From positions 30,532,911 through 30,596,910 of the forward strand of contig NC_052046.1 in NCBI RefSeq assembly GCF_015832195.1: a stretch of DNA of 64,000 nt, written 5' to 3'. The translations under genes and the position numbers were made by a program. The notes beneath the pieces are model-generated. The model saw only the letters and a program-made list of their open reading frames with translations, ran no database searches and was not told the DNA's origin. Each line of letters opens with the position of its first letter. Position 1 is the first letter of the stretch. Origin of the DNA: Motacilla alba alba (lineage: Eukaryota; Chordata; Aves; Passeriformes; Motacillidae). Of this stretch, positions 1 to 12,300 are shown one piece after another.

Positions 1-17
1 GGGACACCGCCTTTCCC

Positions 18-27
18 GTCACGTGAC
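18..27. promoter_or_regulatory. CLEAR-type E-box, exact palindromic consensus
   Basis: GTCACGTGAC matches all ten bases of the CLEAR consensus bound by TFEB/TFE3/MITF, about 230 bases upstream of the AP3S1 ATG. USF factors can bind the same core. Regulation of a lysosome-sorting adaptor by TFEB is plausible but inferred. Confidence 0.6.
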
Positions 28-86
28 ACCTGAGGAGCGTCACGCGCGGCGCGAGCCGTCCCGCCGGCAGCGGCCGCGCCCCGTTG

Positions 87-96
87 GTCACGTGGC
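87..96. promoter_or_regulatory. Second CLEAR-like E-box
   Basis: GTCACGTGGC keeps the CACGTG core and matches nine of ten bases of the CLEAR consensus. It lies 69 bases downstream of the first site in the same CpG-rich promoter. Confidence 0.5.
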
Positions 97-248
97 GCGC
101 GCGCCCTGCCGCCACCGGCCCGAGAGCGGGACGGGGCTGGGCAGAGGGAGGGAGCGGCACAGGAAGGGCAGGGGAAGGGAAGAGGAAGAGAGGGGGACAC
201 AGCATAGCTCGTCCGGCCGCCGCCGCCGGCCCCCGCCGCCGCCCCACC

Positions 249-317
249 ATGATCAAAGCCATCCTCATCTTCAACAACCATGGCAAGCCGCGGCTCTCCA
301 AGTTCTATCAGCGCTAT
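249..317 (+). CDS. AP3S1: AP3S1 coding exon 1 (residues 1-23)
   Basis: Codes for the first beta strand of the small-chain domain and ends FYQRY. The donor after TAT is GTACGG, a poor match to the GTRAGT consensus. Exon 1 ends in phase 0. Residue 22 is Arg where I recall Pro in human AP3S1; AP3S2 has Arg here (comparison from memory). Confidence 0.95.
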
Positions 318-3300
318 GTACGGGCGGGCCGGGGCTCGGCGGGCCGGGCGGGGGCCGTGCGATGGCCGGGCGGCGGGGTGGTACGCGAGGGCTCCCGGCC
401 CGGCCCGGCCCTGCCGGCTGCGCCGGGCCCAGGGCAGCGCCGTGGGGAAAGGCATGGTGCTGAGACCGCGTACGTGAGGCTTCGGAGAAAGCCGGTCCTG
501 TTTTCGCTTGGAGCTGCCTTTAGGAGCTCCGGAGGTGAAGGGGGAGGGAGGGAGGCAGTCTCGTCCAGCTTGGCTCTACGAGCTGAGGCGTGGAAGCGCC
601 GCTCTAAGCTCTGCTGTCCGGCGCGGTGCTGCGTGGCAGGGCTGGCAGAGCGGGGCACATGGGCTCTTACACAGAACCTTTCCTTTCGGAAAGTCTCAGT
701 GCACTGTGAAATTGTAGATGACGTGAACACGTAACTAGAAATGGGCGTTCTTTTACATATTAGAAGGCAGGCGCAATGAAAATGCAGCACAAACGCTCAG
801 TCTGGATGGAAAGAAGGTGCACTGGAAACTCGTGATTTAGTTGACGGATAAGAGATTTTAAGATAATGTTTTGAGCGCACTGTATTTCCTAGCAAATAAG
901 CCGAGGTCTACTTAGGCATTAAAATACAGGACAACAGTCGGTGTTTCTTAAAGTTACGTAAACAACTCGTTTTCTAGCAGTGCAGTTACATGGATTTGTG
1001 GCTCCTTTCTTGCACCTCTGGTTATTAGAGAATTCATAGTTCATTGGAAGGGATGTATCTTACTTGTGCACCTCAGAGCAGAAATGGTGACTGGGACACT
1101 TCAGTTTGCATGGTCGGGTTTTGAATTAAAGGAGTGTAACTGGCCCAGGTCCTTCTTAAGTGTGACTGAGGTAGAAGGGAAAGGAGATGAGCACATGGCC
1201 CGAAGGTTTCAGATTTTTCTTGTAAAACCATTCTGATCTACTAGTTTCATAACTGGGCTTTAAACAAATTCTCAACGCTTAAGGTAGGGTAATATGTTTA
1301 CATAGACAGAATGCTTTGACGTTTTGAAAATGTGAGTAGCAAACTAAGAAACTTTCTGGTGCACAGAAACAGGTACAATCATATAGATTGTATTTTTATG
1401 TGTGATTTCAATATTGTGGACCTTTTGAAGCTTATGCATTCTTTAGTGTCAATTGCGCTGGTACTGGAGGCAAATCTCAGCTTTTTTTCTGTGAGGGGAT
1501 GCATCTCCTGCTTTCTAGAGGGATTAATTTGGTCAGATCTGTGAAAGAGGTACTTTCTTCTTTCATAATACTAAAACTTATAACATAGATCTAACTTTTT
1601 CAGCTGATATATATGAGAACAGAAACTGCATAAAGTGAAGTTAATAATATTTTGCAGTTAGGTAGAAAAATACTAATTTATGGCAATTAAAAATGTATGT
1701 CATAGTTTCGTCTTTCAGAACCTAGACCCGTGGCCATAATTTCAAAGTTAAAAATTAAGTTTCTAAATAGCCAGAAGAATTCAGTCTCAGAAGTGATGTT
1801 TCTGATCTGTTAAGAATTAAGGTCATGGCTTAGGAGAACCTGTTGCTCATGGTGCCCTTGTATTTTAGGGTATTTCTGGAAGTGTTACATATTGTGGGAT
1901 TTGAAGCTTCCTTGGTCTCTTCAAGCTTTGGGGACTTTGTTTTACTCTCAGTTTATGGATAAAAGTAGTTCAGGCTACCTTGGAGATACAAAAAATTCAA
2001 GCTAATTGAGAGCACTTCTGGTTTAATTTAAAAAAAACTACTTTTGCATTAATTTTTTACAGAAGTTCCTTAAAACCAATCACTTATCCAGATTTCTCAG
2101 TGATACCTTCTCCTGCAACTTGTCAATTATGGCTTTTTGTGTTGAAATGACGCAAATGATACGTGTCTTGTTAACTGGCCGATTTAAGGCTTCAGAAGTA
2201 TGTAGTTAGAGAGTGCTGATATACTTTGTGCTTCACAGTCTTGTGTGCTGTGCATTGTCAATCCTGTTTAGCAAAGTGTATTTTCTTTCACAGAGTGAAG
2301 ATACGCAGCAACAAATTATCAGAGAAACTTTCCATTTAGTATCAAAACGTGATGAAAATGTCTGTAATTTCCTAGAAGGAGGACTGTAAGTATCAAGTTT
2401 GAAATAAATGGCAATTACTGGCTTTCAAGTATTTTTTTTCTGATTGTGGTACAACTTTTCAGAGCTGTAGTGTAAATGCCATGCCACTTGAGATTTGTTG
2501 ATACATAAGGAATCATTCTGCAGCAAGTGTACATATTCTTTACTAATTGAAGCACAGTATAATTGAAGCATATGCCAAAATGTCTTCGGCAATGAATTTT
2601 TTTTTTCCCTAGTGCTGTAATAGCCACAATGCCATATCTAGGGCCATGATTGTTTCAGATACAAAGATGGGGAAGGAACAAGCAGATGTTGTTTTGCTGT
2701 AATCAAGCTAAAGATTTCTGGTCACATTTTAAGAGGCATTGGCGTTTGCCATACCCACTCACAGAATCACAGAATATTTTGAAGGGACCCACAAGGTGTC
2801 TGAAGTGAACAGTCTGTACAGGAATCCACAGCCCAGCCTTGGTGTTTTAAGTGCCACGTTCTCACCAACTGAGCTAAACCTCTAGAAAATTAAATACTTT
2901 GGAACTGTTCTTTGGCTTGAACTCCTAAAATTTGAGCAGACAGCCTTCATAGTGGGATTCTGCAGCCTTTTTATCAGAATTTGGTCTTGCTTTATGAACT
3001 AGGAAGGAAAATAGGTTTTAAATATGCTAACCAGTACAGTTTCAACCAAGATATTTTATTAGTAAAGGAAAAGAAAGGTAGAGGAAAGTGAGGCTTATGT
3101 GTTCTGTCTCTGTAAGACACAAAAAAAATCTCTTTTGAATCATCTTCATTGTTTTTGAAAGTCATCTTGCTGTAGCTGAAGAAATTCTGAAATGGAGATG
3201 TGTTTTATTTTGATGTATTTATTAACCATCAAGAGTAAATAGATAAAAAGCCATCTTCTATAAGAAGGGGTCAGAATTGGTGGAATAAACTCAAGATTGC

Positions 3301-6300
3301 CAGTCTGTGACAGAGATTGTCATAGTCTATTAAATATTATATTTATGGGAGTTTCTGGTTACTGAAAGTTGGTCTTCTAACACCTAGATTTTCTGTGTGT
3401 GGAGTCAGTTAAATGCTTAGCTGTACCATATCAGCTAGGATGTCTTTTTTCTTGCTCAAAATGATTCCTGATTTTTTTATATACTGTTTTTTAAATTTAA
3501 ATTATTCTTTTCTGACTACTTAACTGGTGATTCTATCATCAGATTCTTGGAGATGATCTCAAGTTGGAAGCATTCTGGCTTGAATTCTGTAAATGAAAGG
3601 GAGAAGACATTTGGAGCTTTTTAAAAATGACAGCTGCTTAACAAGAATAAACTGAGACAGAGAACAGAATTCTGACTTTCCTCCTACTGCTCAGTTACAG
3701 GGTTACTATTTCACTATTTTTTTCAGTATTTTTTTCTTTCAGGACAGAGTTCACTTTAGAGTTTGCAGTTTACCCAAAAGCCTCAACAGTTTATGTGTAG
3801 AACTATGTGTACTTCAAGTGTGAAGTATTTGAAAGTACTGGGTAAATAGATGACAAAAGAAGAAACTTCAATTGCTAGGTATTTTCACTGTCCTATTTAT
3901 TTGTAATAGTGTTGTCTGATATATAAATGTAATTCCCACTCTTCAGAAACAAAGGGTTCCCCTTCCCTACCCCTATCCCTGCTCTCTGCCAAGTATTAAT
4001 GCAGAGCAATTTGCTTAAACAAAAGTTACCTGAAAGATTTTTTTAAAATCTGTGTATTATCTCTGATAATGACAGAAACTAAAGGGATGAGTTATGTTTC
4101 ATCAAATGGGTGATTCAATTCTGTTACAGAGTTAAGGAAAAATTGCGATAGTCAGTTAGTAGGTTCATCCTAAAAATTACTTTTGTTTCTCTGGGAGTAG
4201 GCCTCTTACAGCTCAATGCAAATGTCAGTGATCTGATGTAGATCTCTTGTGCTTTATGTGCCTTTTTTTGGAAGGCTGTAGCAGAAGAGTGGAAGAATAT
4301 ACCTCTTTAGACCTCTTCTCATTCAGTGCCATGATGATTAGTGAGTCCATAAAAATAAAATTGCTTCTGTGACTGTAACATTGCATCATGAATCATTGCT
4401 TGAAGTATGGTCCTACTTCTGAAGATATCAAACATTTTGTAGCACAAATGTTACGTGTTCTTTGTTATTAAATGGATCATAAACCTCATCTAAGGCTTTT
4501 TTGGTAATCCAAATGCCAGTCTTCATTACAGATTTTTTTTTCCCTCTTGATGCTCTTCTGAGAAGGTCAGAGAAGGAGTCATAGGCATACGCTGTTAATC
4601 TTTAAAGCACATTAATCCCTGTTCAGTGCCTGCCTGCTAGTGTGGAATGAAAGTACATTTAATACCTGCTTTTTTGTAGTCTGTTTGAATTGATTTTAAT
4701 AAGAAGGTGCACAGGTTGATGTAATTTGTTATCCATATGGATAACAATAACTGCTTGTGTGGTAAATATAAATTGGTCTGTCTTGTTACTTGGTCTTACA
4801 TTGGAATTGTATCACAAAATAAGTTGCAATGTAGTTGTATTTAGGATAGCTCCAGCTGTTAATAATAGGCCTCCTGTTAATTGAAATTACTGTGAGGATT
4901 TGCTCAGCTTAGCCTGAGTTGCTAACTAAGCTTTCCTTGTTTTATTTCCCCTTTAGTTTAATAGGTGGATCCGATAACAAATTAATTTACCGACACTATG
5001 CTACCTTGTATTTTGTCTTCTGTGTGGATTCCTCAGAAAGTGAGCTTGGTATTTTAGACCTCATACAAGTAAGTACTTTTTGCTGCTTTGTGGATTTTTT
5101 TATTTTATTCTTAATAACTGTTATTCAACTCTAAAGTACCTTAGAACTTAAATATTTTGCTTGCCTTTTTTTGGTAATATTTGTAAGGTTGTTTTTATAC
5201 CATGAACATACCAAGAAGTGCTAAGTATTATCTTCAGATTGTTTACCGTTTTCTGGGCTGTCTTTGAAAAAGTCATTGTCCAAGTTGATGGGAAAATGAG
5301 GAAACTGTTGGGAGCCTCCTGAGCACAAACTGGTTTTTTGTTTTAGCTTTTCAAGACCTTTTTTTGGCTGCAGGTAAAAATGGCACAGTTCAAACATTTG
5401 CTATACAAGTGTAGATTATGAGAACTTTGAAAGGCAATGCTCTGTATGTGTGTATATATATATATGTATTTATGTATATTAATATATATCCAGACTCACA
5501 CACACATACATGCATGCATATATATACTCACTATAAATGTATAATGCATAAATATTTCCAAAACCTTCTTGGATTAAACTTTCCTTGTGACTTACGAGCT
5601 TTTTGACAGGTATGCCTTAGAAAAGGAGGGCAAATGCTCCCCTAGGTATGTGTTCTGCACCAGCGGAATTGGGATGGGTAGCGTGGGGGTTGATCGAGAG
5701 GAAGATGATCCGTAAGCCTATGTTCTTTATCTCAGTGAGAAAGGCTCAACAGCACAAATGGTTTAATAAGAAAACTGCATAATGAACATGGTGAGAAGAT
5801 GAGTGTAGGTGGTAAATCTTACAGCCATTCAGGTGCTGGGCATGCTACCTTCAGGTGGCACCCACTGGAGCCCAGCTGGGTTTTCCTACACTGCATGGGG
5901 CAGAGCAGATCCTGTCTATGGAGAGAAGCTTTCCCTCTTTTGAATCTTTGAGCTATTATATAATTTCATCAAAGGAAAACAGCTCTTGCTAAAGGATATT
6001 TTCAGGAGAACTTCTTGCTGCAGTTTGGGGTCATGGTGAGGCCTGGTACCAGGTGGCATGCTCACCGGTACCACGTGGGAGCTGCCTGCAGGCTCCACTG
6101 TTACGGTGAGCTGGCCGAGTTTATCTCTTAGCCAAGGAATTTCTGCAGCACAGCACAGGCCTCTGTGTCTGTTCAGGTTGTGTTACATGGATGACTAACC
6201 CCTAAACATGCAACATGATTCTCTTAGTCAGAATCAGTACATTCCATTCCTACAGTTCATTTTTGCCAAGGACATCACAGGTTATAGATTATATTAAGAA

Positions 6301-9300
6301 GATCTGGCCTGCTCAGCCCAGTAGAGCAGACATGGCGTGTTCAAGATCACACTGACACATCAAACAGAATGTCTTCTGCAAGGCTTCCAGGTACAGTTTC
6401 CTTCCAACTCAGGGATCCATCGGGACCTTTGAGTTCAACTCCTGGCACTGCCCAGAACCCCCCAAGAATCACACCATGTGCCTTAAAGCATTGTTGAAAT
6501 GCTTCTTAAACTCAGGCAGGCTTGGTGGTGTGGCCAGTTTTTAAACTGCTAAATATGTTTGTTATCAACCTAGTAACAAATATCATGTCTGGTAATACGA
6601 ATACTCCTAGGTCAAGAGGCCTCTGACTAAATCAGTGATTTTTTTCAACTTAAAACTTGCAAGTAAACAATTTCACTAATGATCGTTAGTGAACTCAGAT
6701 GTGACAAAAAACAGTTTCACACCATGGAGTGATCTATGTCATTGCATAAAATGGATCTCTCTTTTACATATGTGTGTATACATATATATATATATATATA
6801 TATATAAAACAGTAAATATACTGTTATGCCTTCAAAAGCTTGCACATCAAGAGAATTGATTTATTACATAAGTAAAATCTGTCCTGATACATGAGACTGT
6901 TATCAGTTGGTTATTTCACTGTAGAAACACTGTGTGTCTCTAAAGCCCCACAATTCCTTGCAGACCTTTCTTGAAGCTGCATAGCTTCTCACAGACACCT
7001 CCCACTGTTCAGAGCAGCTGCTCCAGTGTTGCTGTTCCAGACAGTAGATCCAGAGGAGTGCCTGTGTGGGTAGGAGGGAAGGAAACTCCCATCTGGATTC
7101 TTACATGATATTTGGTCATAGAATATTCCGCAGTATCTGAACAGTGCGGTGTTAACGAGCAAGGTACACGATGGCTCTACCACAATGTTTCATAGCAGTT
7201 TGTTGTACAGGGTTGCTTAGTTGCCTGTCACATAGTGTGTCTTCTTACTTGGAAGTGCCAAAATATTTATGAACAGAGAAAAGAAGCATATTCATACATA
7301 GACAGTGCAACATGAATTGTACGTTCAGGTATTGTAGCAAATTGCTTGAACTTCCTACTATGCATAATTATATAGCCGCCAAACTTTTTGAATTAGAGAA
7401 TTTAAACTTGTCTCTAAAATGTTTTGCTTCTTGTACCAAAAAATACTTAAATAGATTTTGACCTCCTAGTCTTTGTATTTCACATTGTTTCCAAAAATGC
7501 CCCAGTGTTTGATTACATGTCAACATAATTGCTTAAAGTAAACTGAAATAATAAAAATGCTATTTCAATTTGTAGAAATACTTTGTTTTTCTGACTTGTA
7601 TGATTTTGTTTATAAATCATACAGTCTCACTACAGTACCTACAGTTGTTGAGGACTCCAAATTCTCTTACACATTGTCATTCAACCATTTGATTATAGTA
7701 TAAAGTATTAAAGATATATTAAATATTAAGAGTATTGAGATTAAATAAATATTTTTAATTTCTAGACTGTCTCAGAAGGATCTGTTTAATCTTCTTAGCA
7801 CTAGCAATCAGAATTGAATGTATCTTTTACTGAAAGAGGGCTCTCAGAAAGTTTCTTATTACTTGTCAATCCCACGTGCAGTGTAGACTAACAGGATATA
7901 CACACGGATATTGAATTGAGCAAATAAGCTTTCTTTCTTCCTGAAAATGTTGAACCATTTCTATACATCTTTGTTTACTGTAGTTTGGAGATAACACGTG
8001 TAAGAGTAAGACATCTGGGCTTTGTCATTAGTCATACATATAAGGTATGACTAAGTAAGTAGATATGTATAGTGGTTTATGATGGAAAGTAAACTGGTGG
8101 AAGGAACCTAGAACTCAGTATAGGTTTCTGTCATGTAAACTGAATAAACGTGTAGGAGATTAGATTACATATGGTAGTCTGCAGTTCTTTTCAGCAGAAA
8201 GGTTTTGTTGTGAGACTTAAGATAACTTTTGTGAATGTCAATTATCCCCCCATTAGGTCAGAGCTGTTTCACAGGTTAATCTTCTTGACTCAGGCATAAT
8301 GAATATGCTCCATGCATTACAAATCATAGACTCTTCCTCGGGTTTGATACTGTCTTCAACTTGGATTTCTTCATTCAAAAGGCAAATTCACTTTGTTAAT
8401 TTTTGACCATTTTCTTCCATTTTTTCCCTAAATATAAACACGTTTCTTTTTATTATATTTGCTTACTTGTATTGGGAGATAGGTCAGCAGCTGTGCTATG
8501 CTTAGGTTTTGCAGTCTCTTGGATTCTGTAAATTCTGTCATGCTATTTTAGCATCTTTGTGTTAGCCTGTGAAGTGTAAGGTTTTAGTGCATGGAAGGAA
8601 AGTATGTGTGAAAACACAACTAGCTGTAGTCTGCCATAAGGAAAAAGTGAGGTGGTACCTTAATTAACCTTAACAGTAGTACCTTAATTATGTTACGGAC
8701 CTAAGAGCCTGTGTCAGCTCCAAGAATTTGTGAATGTCTTGGCCCCTAGCTGTACTTTGAAGACATAATGAGTTCGTAAGCGACGGAGTCTGTAAGATCA
8801 GTCTTCCATGGGAAATTCAATGGAGCCTTTCAAGGTAATGATGTTCAGTGAGGGGCATGTGGTAAGTGCAGTGCGGTTTATGTAACATGTTTTTCTCAGT
8901 TCTTAAGGATAAAGGATCCTGACCAGAGATGCTTTTATGCTAATTAAATAAAAAACAGAGAGGCATATGACTGAGATGAGAGCTCCCCTAGGGCAGATTG
9001 AATTACATCTGTCCTCAGGTTTACCATTGCTGTTTAGGTAAGGAAGAAGAAGGGGATATTCTTGGTATGAGTTACTCCTGTTGTTTTTAGCTCATCTTTT
9101 TTACCTGCTTTTGTTAGTATTTGACATTCTCTATGCTTCAATACATTTAATTAATTAGATGTTCTGAGTTTTCTGCTGCCCTTGTTATTTCCTACTAATG
9201 TATGATATACTCCATTTTTGCCTTATTTGATTATTTTAAGAATAAGCCCTTCATTGAAAAGGTGATGTTTTATTTTGACATATGGCTGAGTAGAGGGAGC

Positions 9301-12300
9301 TCCAGACTTGCATATATTCAATAAAAAATTTGTGTTTTGTTTCATATAATTTGTGCTCCCAGTGTGTGTCTGTCTTTATTAAAGCATATTTCTTACAAAA
9401 GAAAGATGTAGGGGTTTTCCCTTTTTTTTGTGCTTTCCATTTACTTACATGGAGATGTGTGTGTTTTTTTCTTTTTACCATAAAAGATTATAATTTCAAA
9501 AATGAAGCACAAGGGGGAGCTAGTAATTAATTGTGCATGCATCTTTATTTTCCTGCTATTTCACTCGTTGATTTATGTTGCTCTTCCAGTAACATCACAT
9601 GGTGCATCTAAACTGATGTGTGTGAAGGGTCTGTGTGTCTCAAAACAATTGATGTGTTTTCTCTTCTGGTTGTTGATCTACGAGTCTGCAGCATTTGAAG
9701 TGATTACTGAAGTACTTAAATTTTAGCACTGCTTTCCACAGTGTACAATTTATTTGACTCAGCTAAAATTCAGATGGAAGTGACTCTGATATTATTTGCC
9801 ATTTCAGTTATTGCAAGTTTCTTAAACAGGCCAAGAAATGTTAGTGTAAAAAATCTAGTTTACCTTGCTGACCAGTGTTTTAAAAGAGAATTTATAATAG
9901 ATGTAGACCTTGTCATTTCTGGCATTATTCTGAGTGAACTCACCATCATGAATGAAAAATAGGAGAAATTTCCAAAGTTTCCATGAGAAGTCCTTGGTCA
10001 GTGAAAAATCTCTGTGAAGTCAGTGCCAGCTCATTTCCCTTAGATTAAAAAACGTTGGTTGCACATTGCTGGTCATGCATTGTAAGCAGAGATTTGTGAG
10101 TTTGTTTAGTGTGCCTATAGTGGGGTTGCTGTGTAATAGGTAAAGGTTTAAAAGTAATCGCTCCAACAATGAATCAAGTGTTATTGGAAGAATGTCACAA
10201 AAGTTAAACTTTTGTGTTCTTGATGTGTGAGCCTGCATGCTGCTACTAAACACGTGTTGGGGGGGTGTTTTTAGGATTCTTGAGTTGCCTTTGTCTTTAA
10301 TGGGTTCCTTTGTTTTCTGAGGAACTAGACAGATATCAAAGTCAGAGTTGGTGACTGCAGGGAGTAGTGCCAAACTCTTAGCTCTTGTAACTAAAACCAT
10401 GGGGCAGAGGTTGCATTTACACTGTTTCCAATCTTCTTCTTGCAGCTAATGTCAGACAGCACTGTTGTTGTAACTGCATTCTCCTAAGGTGCAAGGAAAG
10501 TAAGAGAATATCTTTGGTGATTTGTTTTGCTGCATATGTTGTCAAATGTGTAGCTTTTTCTGCTTAACATACAAGTTTTTTGTTTGCTTGCATCCCTTCT
10601 TTATGGAAGACTGTTACTATTGCAGTGAATTAACAACTGCTTAAAGAAAAATCCCTGCTTTGCTTAGCTTCAGTATAATTTAACAGAAGTATATTCATTT
10701 TCTTAGTTAACTTGTCACCAAACATTATTGTCCTGAGTCTGCCTCTGAATATACTCTGTGTTCCTAGTTTAAGTGACAGATTTGTATTTTTGGTATTAAA
10801 GAATAGTCTAAATGCATAAATCATTAGTTAATTTGTAGCTTGATTTCAACATTTTAAAGGCTTTAATAGTAGTAGTAATAGCAAGGGCAGGGTGTGATCA
10901 TCCTCTCTTTTACAGTGTGAGCAAGATCGAAAGACCAGTGATTAAGATGTGAAAGTAATCTTTGTTGATAATGCGAGGTAGACTGTTGGGAATGGATGAT
11001 GTCAAGCAGATCTGTTTCACTGGGTTGGTAGATACAAATACGTGTCTGTAGAAGCACGACTTTTATCCACGAAGAATGGAGGTCAATGGAGTTAAGTCCA
11101 GGTGGTGTCCGGTCAGCAGTGGTGTTCCCCAGAGCTCAGTGTGTGGGCCAGGCCTCTTTAATACCTCAATCAATGATCAAGATGAGGGGTTCGAGTGTTC
11201 CCTCAGCCAGTTTGCAGATGACTTTGTGCTGGGTGGGAGTGTTGGTCTGCTGAAGGGATTCAGACAGGCTGGAGGAATGGGCCAAGGTCAGTTGTAGGAG
11301 GTTTGACAGGGCCGAATGTCAGGTCCTGCCCTTGAGTCACAGCAGTCCCTACAGCACTCCAGGCTGAGGCAGAGTGGCTGGAAAGCTGCCCCGTGGAAGA
11401 GGACCTGGGGGTGCTGGTTGACAGCATCTGAGCATGAGCCAGCTGTGCCCAGGCAGCCAGGAAGGCCAGTGGCAGCTTGGCTTGGATCAGCAGTAGTGAG
11501 GCCAGTGACTGTCCCTCTGTACTGGGCACTGGTGAGGCCATGCCTCAAATCCTATGTCCGGTTTTGGCTCCTCCGTACTAGAAAGACACTAAGGGGGTGG
11601 AGCAAGACCAGAGAAAGGCAGTGGAGCTGGTGAAGGGGCTGGAGCACAAGTCTTACAAGGAGTGATGGCTGAGAGAGCTGGGGGTGTTCAGCCTGGAGAG
11701 TAGAAGGACTGGGGGGACCTTTCTATACAACTATGTGAAAGGAGGTTATAGAGGTGCTTCGATCTCTTGTCCCAAGAAAGAGGAAATAGGACAAGAGGAA
11801 ACAGCCTCAATTTGTGCCAAGGGAGGTTTATACTGGATGTTAAAAAAATATTCATTGAAAAGGTTGTTGGACATTGCAGTGGGCTGCTCAGGGAAGTGGT
11901 GGAGTCACCATGCCTAGAGTTTTAAAAACATCTAGATGTAGCACTCAGGGATTGGGTTAGAGCTGGATTTGGCTGTGCTAGCTTACCTCTTGGACTCACT
12001 CATCTTTAGGTTTCCAACCTAAACAATTCTGTGATCTATGTCAGATCTATACCTGAGTCTAGGCAGTTTGAAATCTGGTGCCTCTCAAATACTAAGGTGG
12101 TTAATAAATCATGTGGAACAGAGAATCAAAATGAGGTGTTTGTCTTCCATATTGCTTCTTTAGGATGTTTGAATTAAGAATTGAATTAAAAATTGCATAC
12201 AGTGACAGCTTAATAAATAATACACATTGTGACAAAATAGCCTTGAAACATATAAAACTGATTAAAATTTCCAACAAGTTGCTATTTATTTTCATGCCAT

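Larger units (their letters stand above)
1..650 (+). promoter_or_regulatory. CpG-rich promoter and 5' UTR of AP3S1
   Basis: The first ~480 bases are strongly GC-rich with abundant CpG, in sharp contrast to the AT-rich intron that follows, and the density fades by about 650. No TATA box is seen upstream of the ATG. Two CACGTG E-boxes and several GC-box-like runs are present. This is a housekeeping-type CpG-island promoter. The transcription start cannot be fixed from sequence, and the island may extend upstream of the window. Confidence 0.8.
2386..4956 (+). other. AP3S1 intron 2
   Basis: GT-AG intron of 2571 bases. It holds one tRNA-headed SINE (about 2757-2886) and a 22-bp perfect palindrome (4726-4747). 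Nothing else is recognised. Confidence 0.9.

Noticed and set aside
23..463. 146-codon plus-strand frame over AP3S1 exon 1
   Set aside because: Different frame from the conserved sigma-3A start, composition is CpG-island-driven (Arg/Gly/Pro-rich), and it runs through the exon 1 splice donor.
2815..2884. Functional tRNA-Ile gene on the minus strand
   Set aside because: The A box is intact, but the B box is degraded, stems do not pair and it runs straight into a CR1 tail, so it is the head of a SINE.
10020..10400. 126-codon minus-strand frame in AP3S1 intron 3
   Set aside because: No motif, no splice or polyadenylation context, and composition like the surrounding intron.
11076..11297. Active reverse transcriptase
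   Set aside because: The FADD box is present, but the copy is 5'-truncated, frameshifted and interrupted by stops; it is a CR1 relic.
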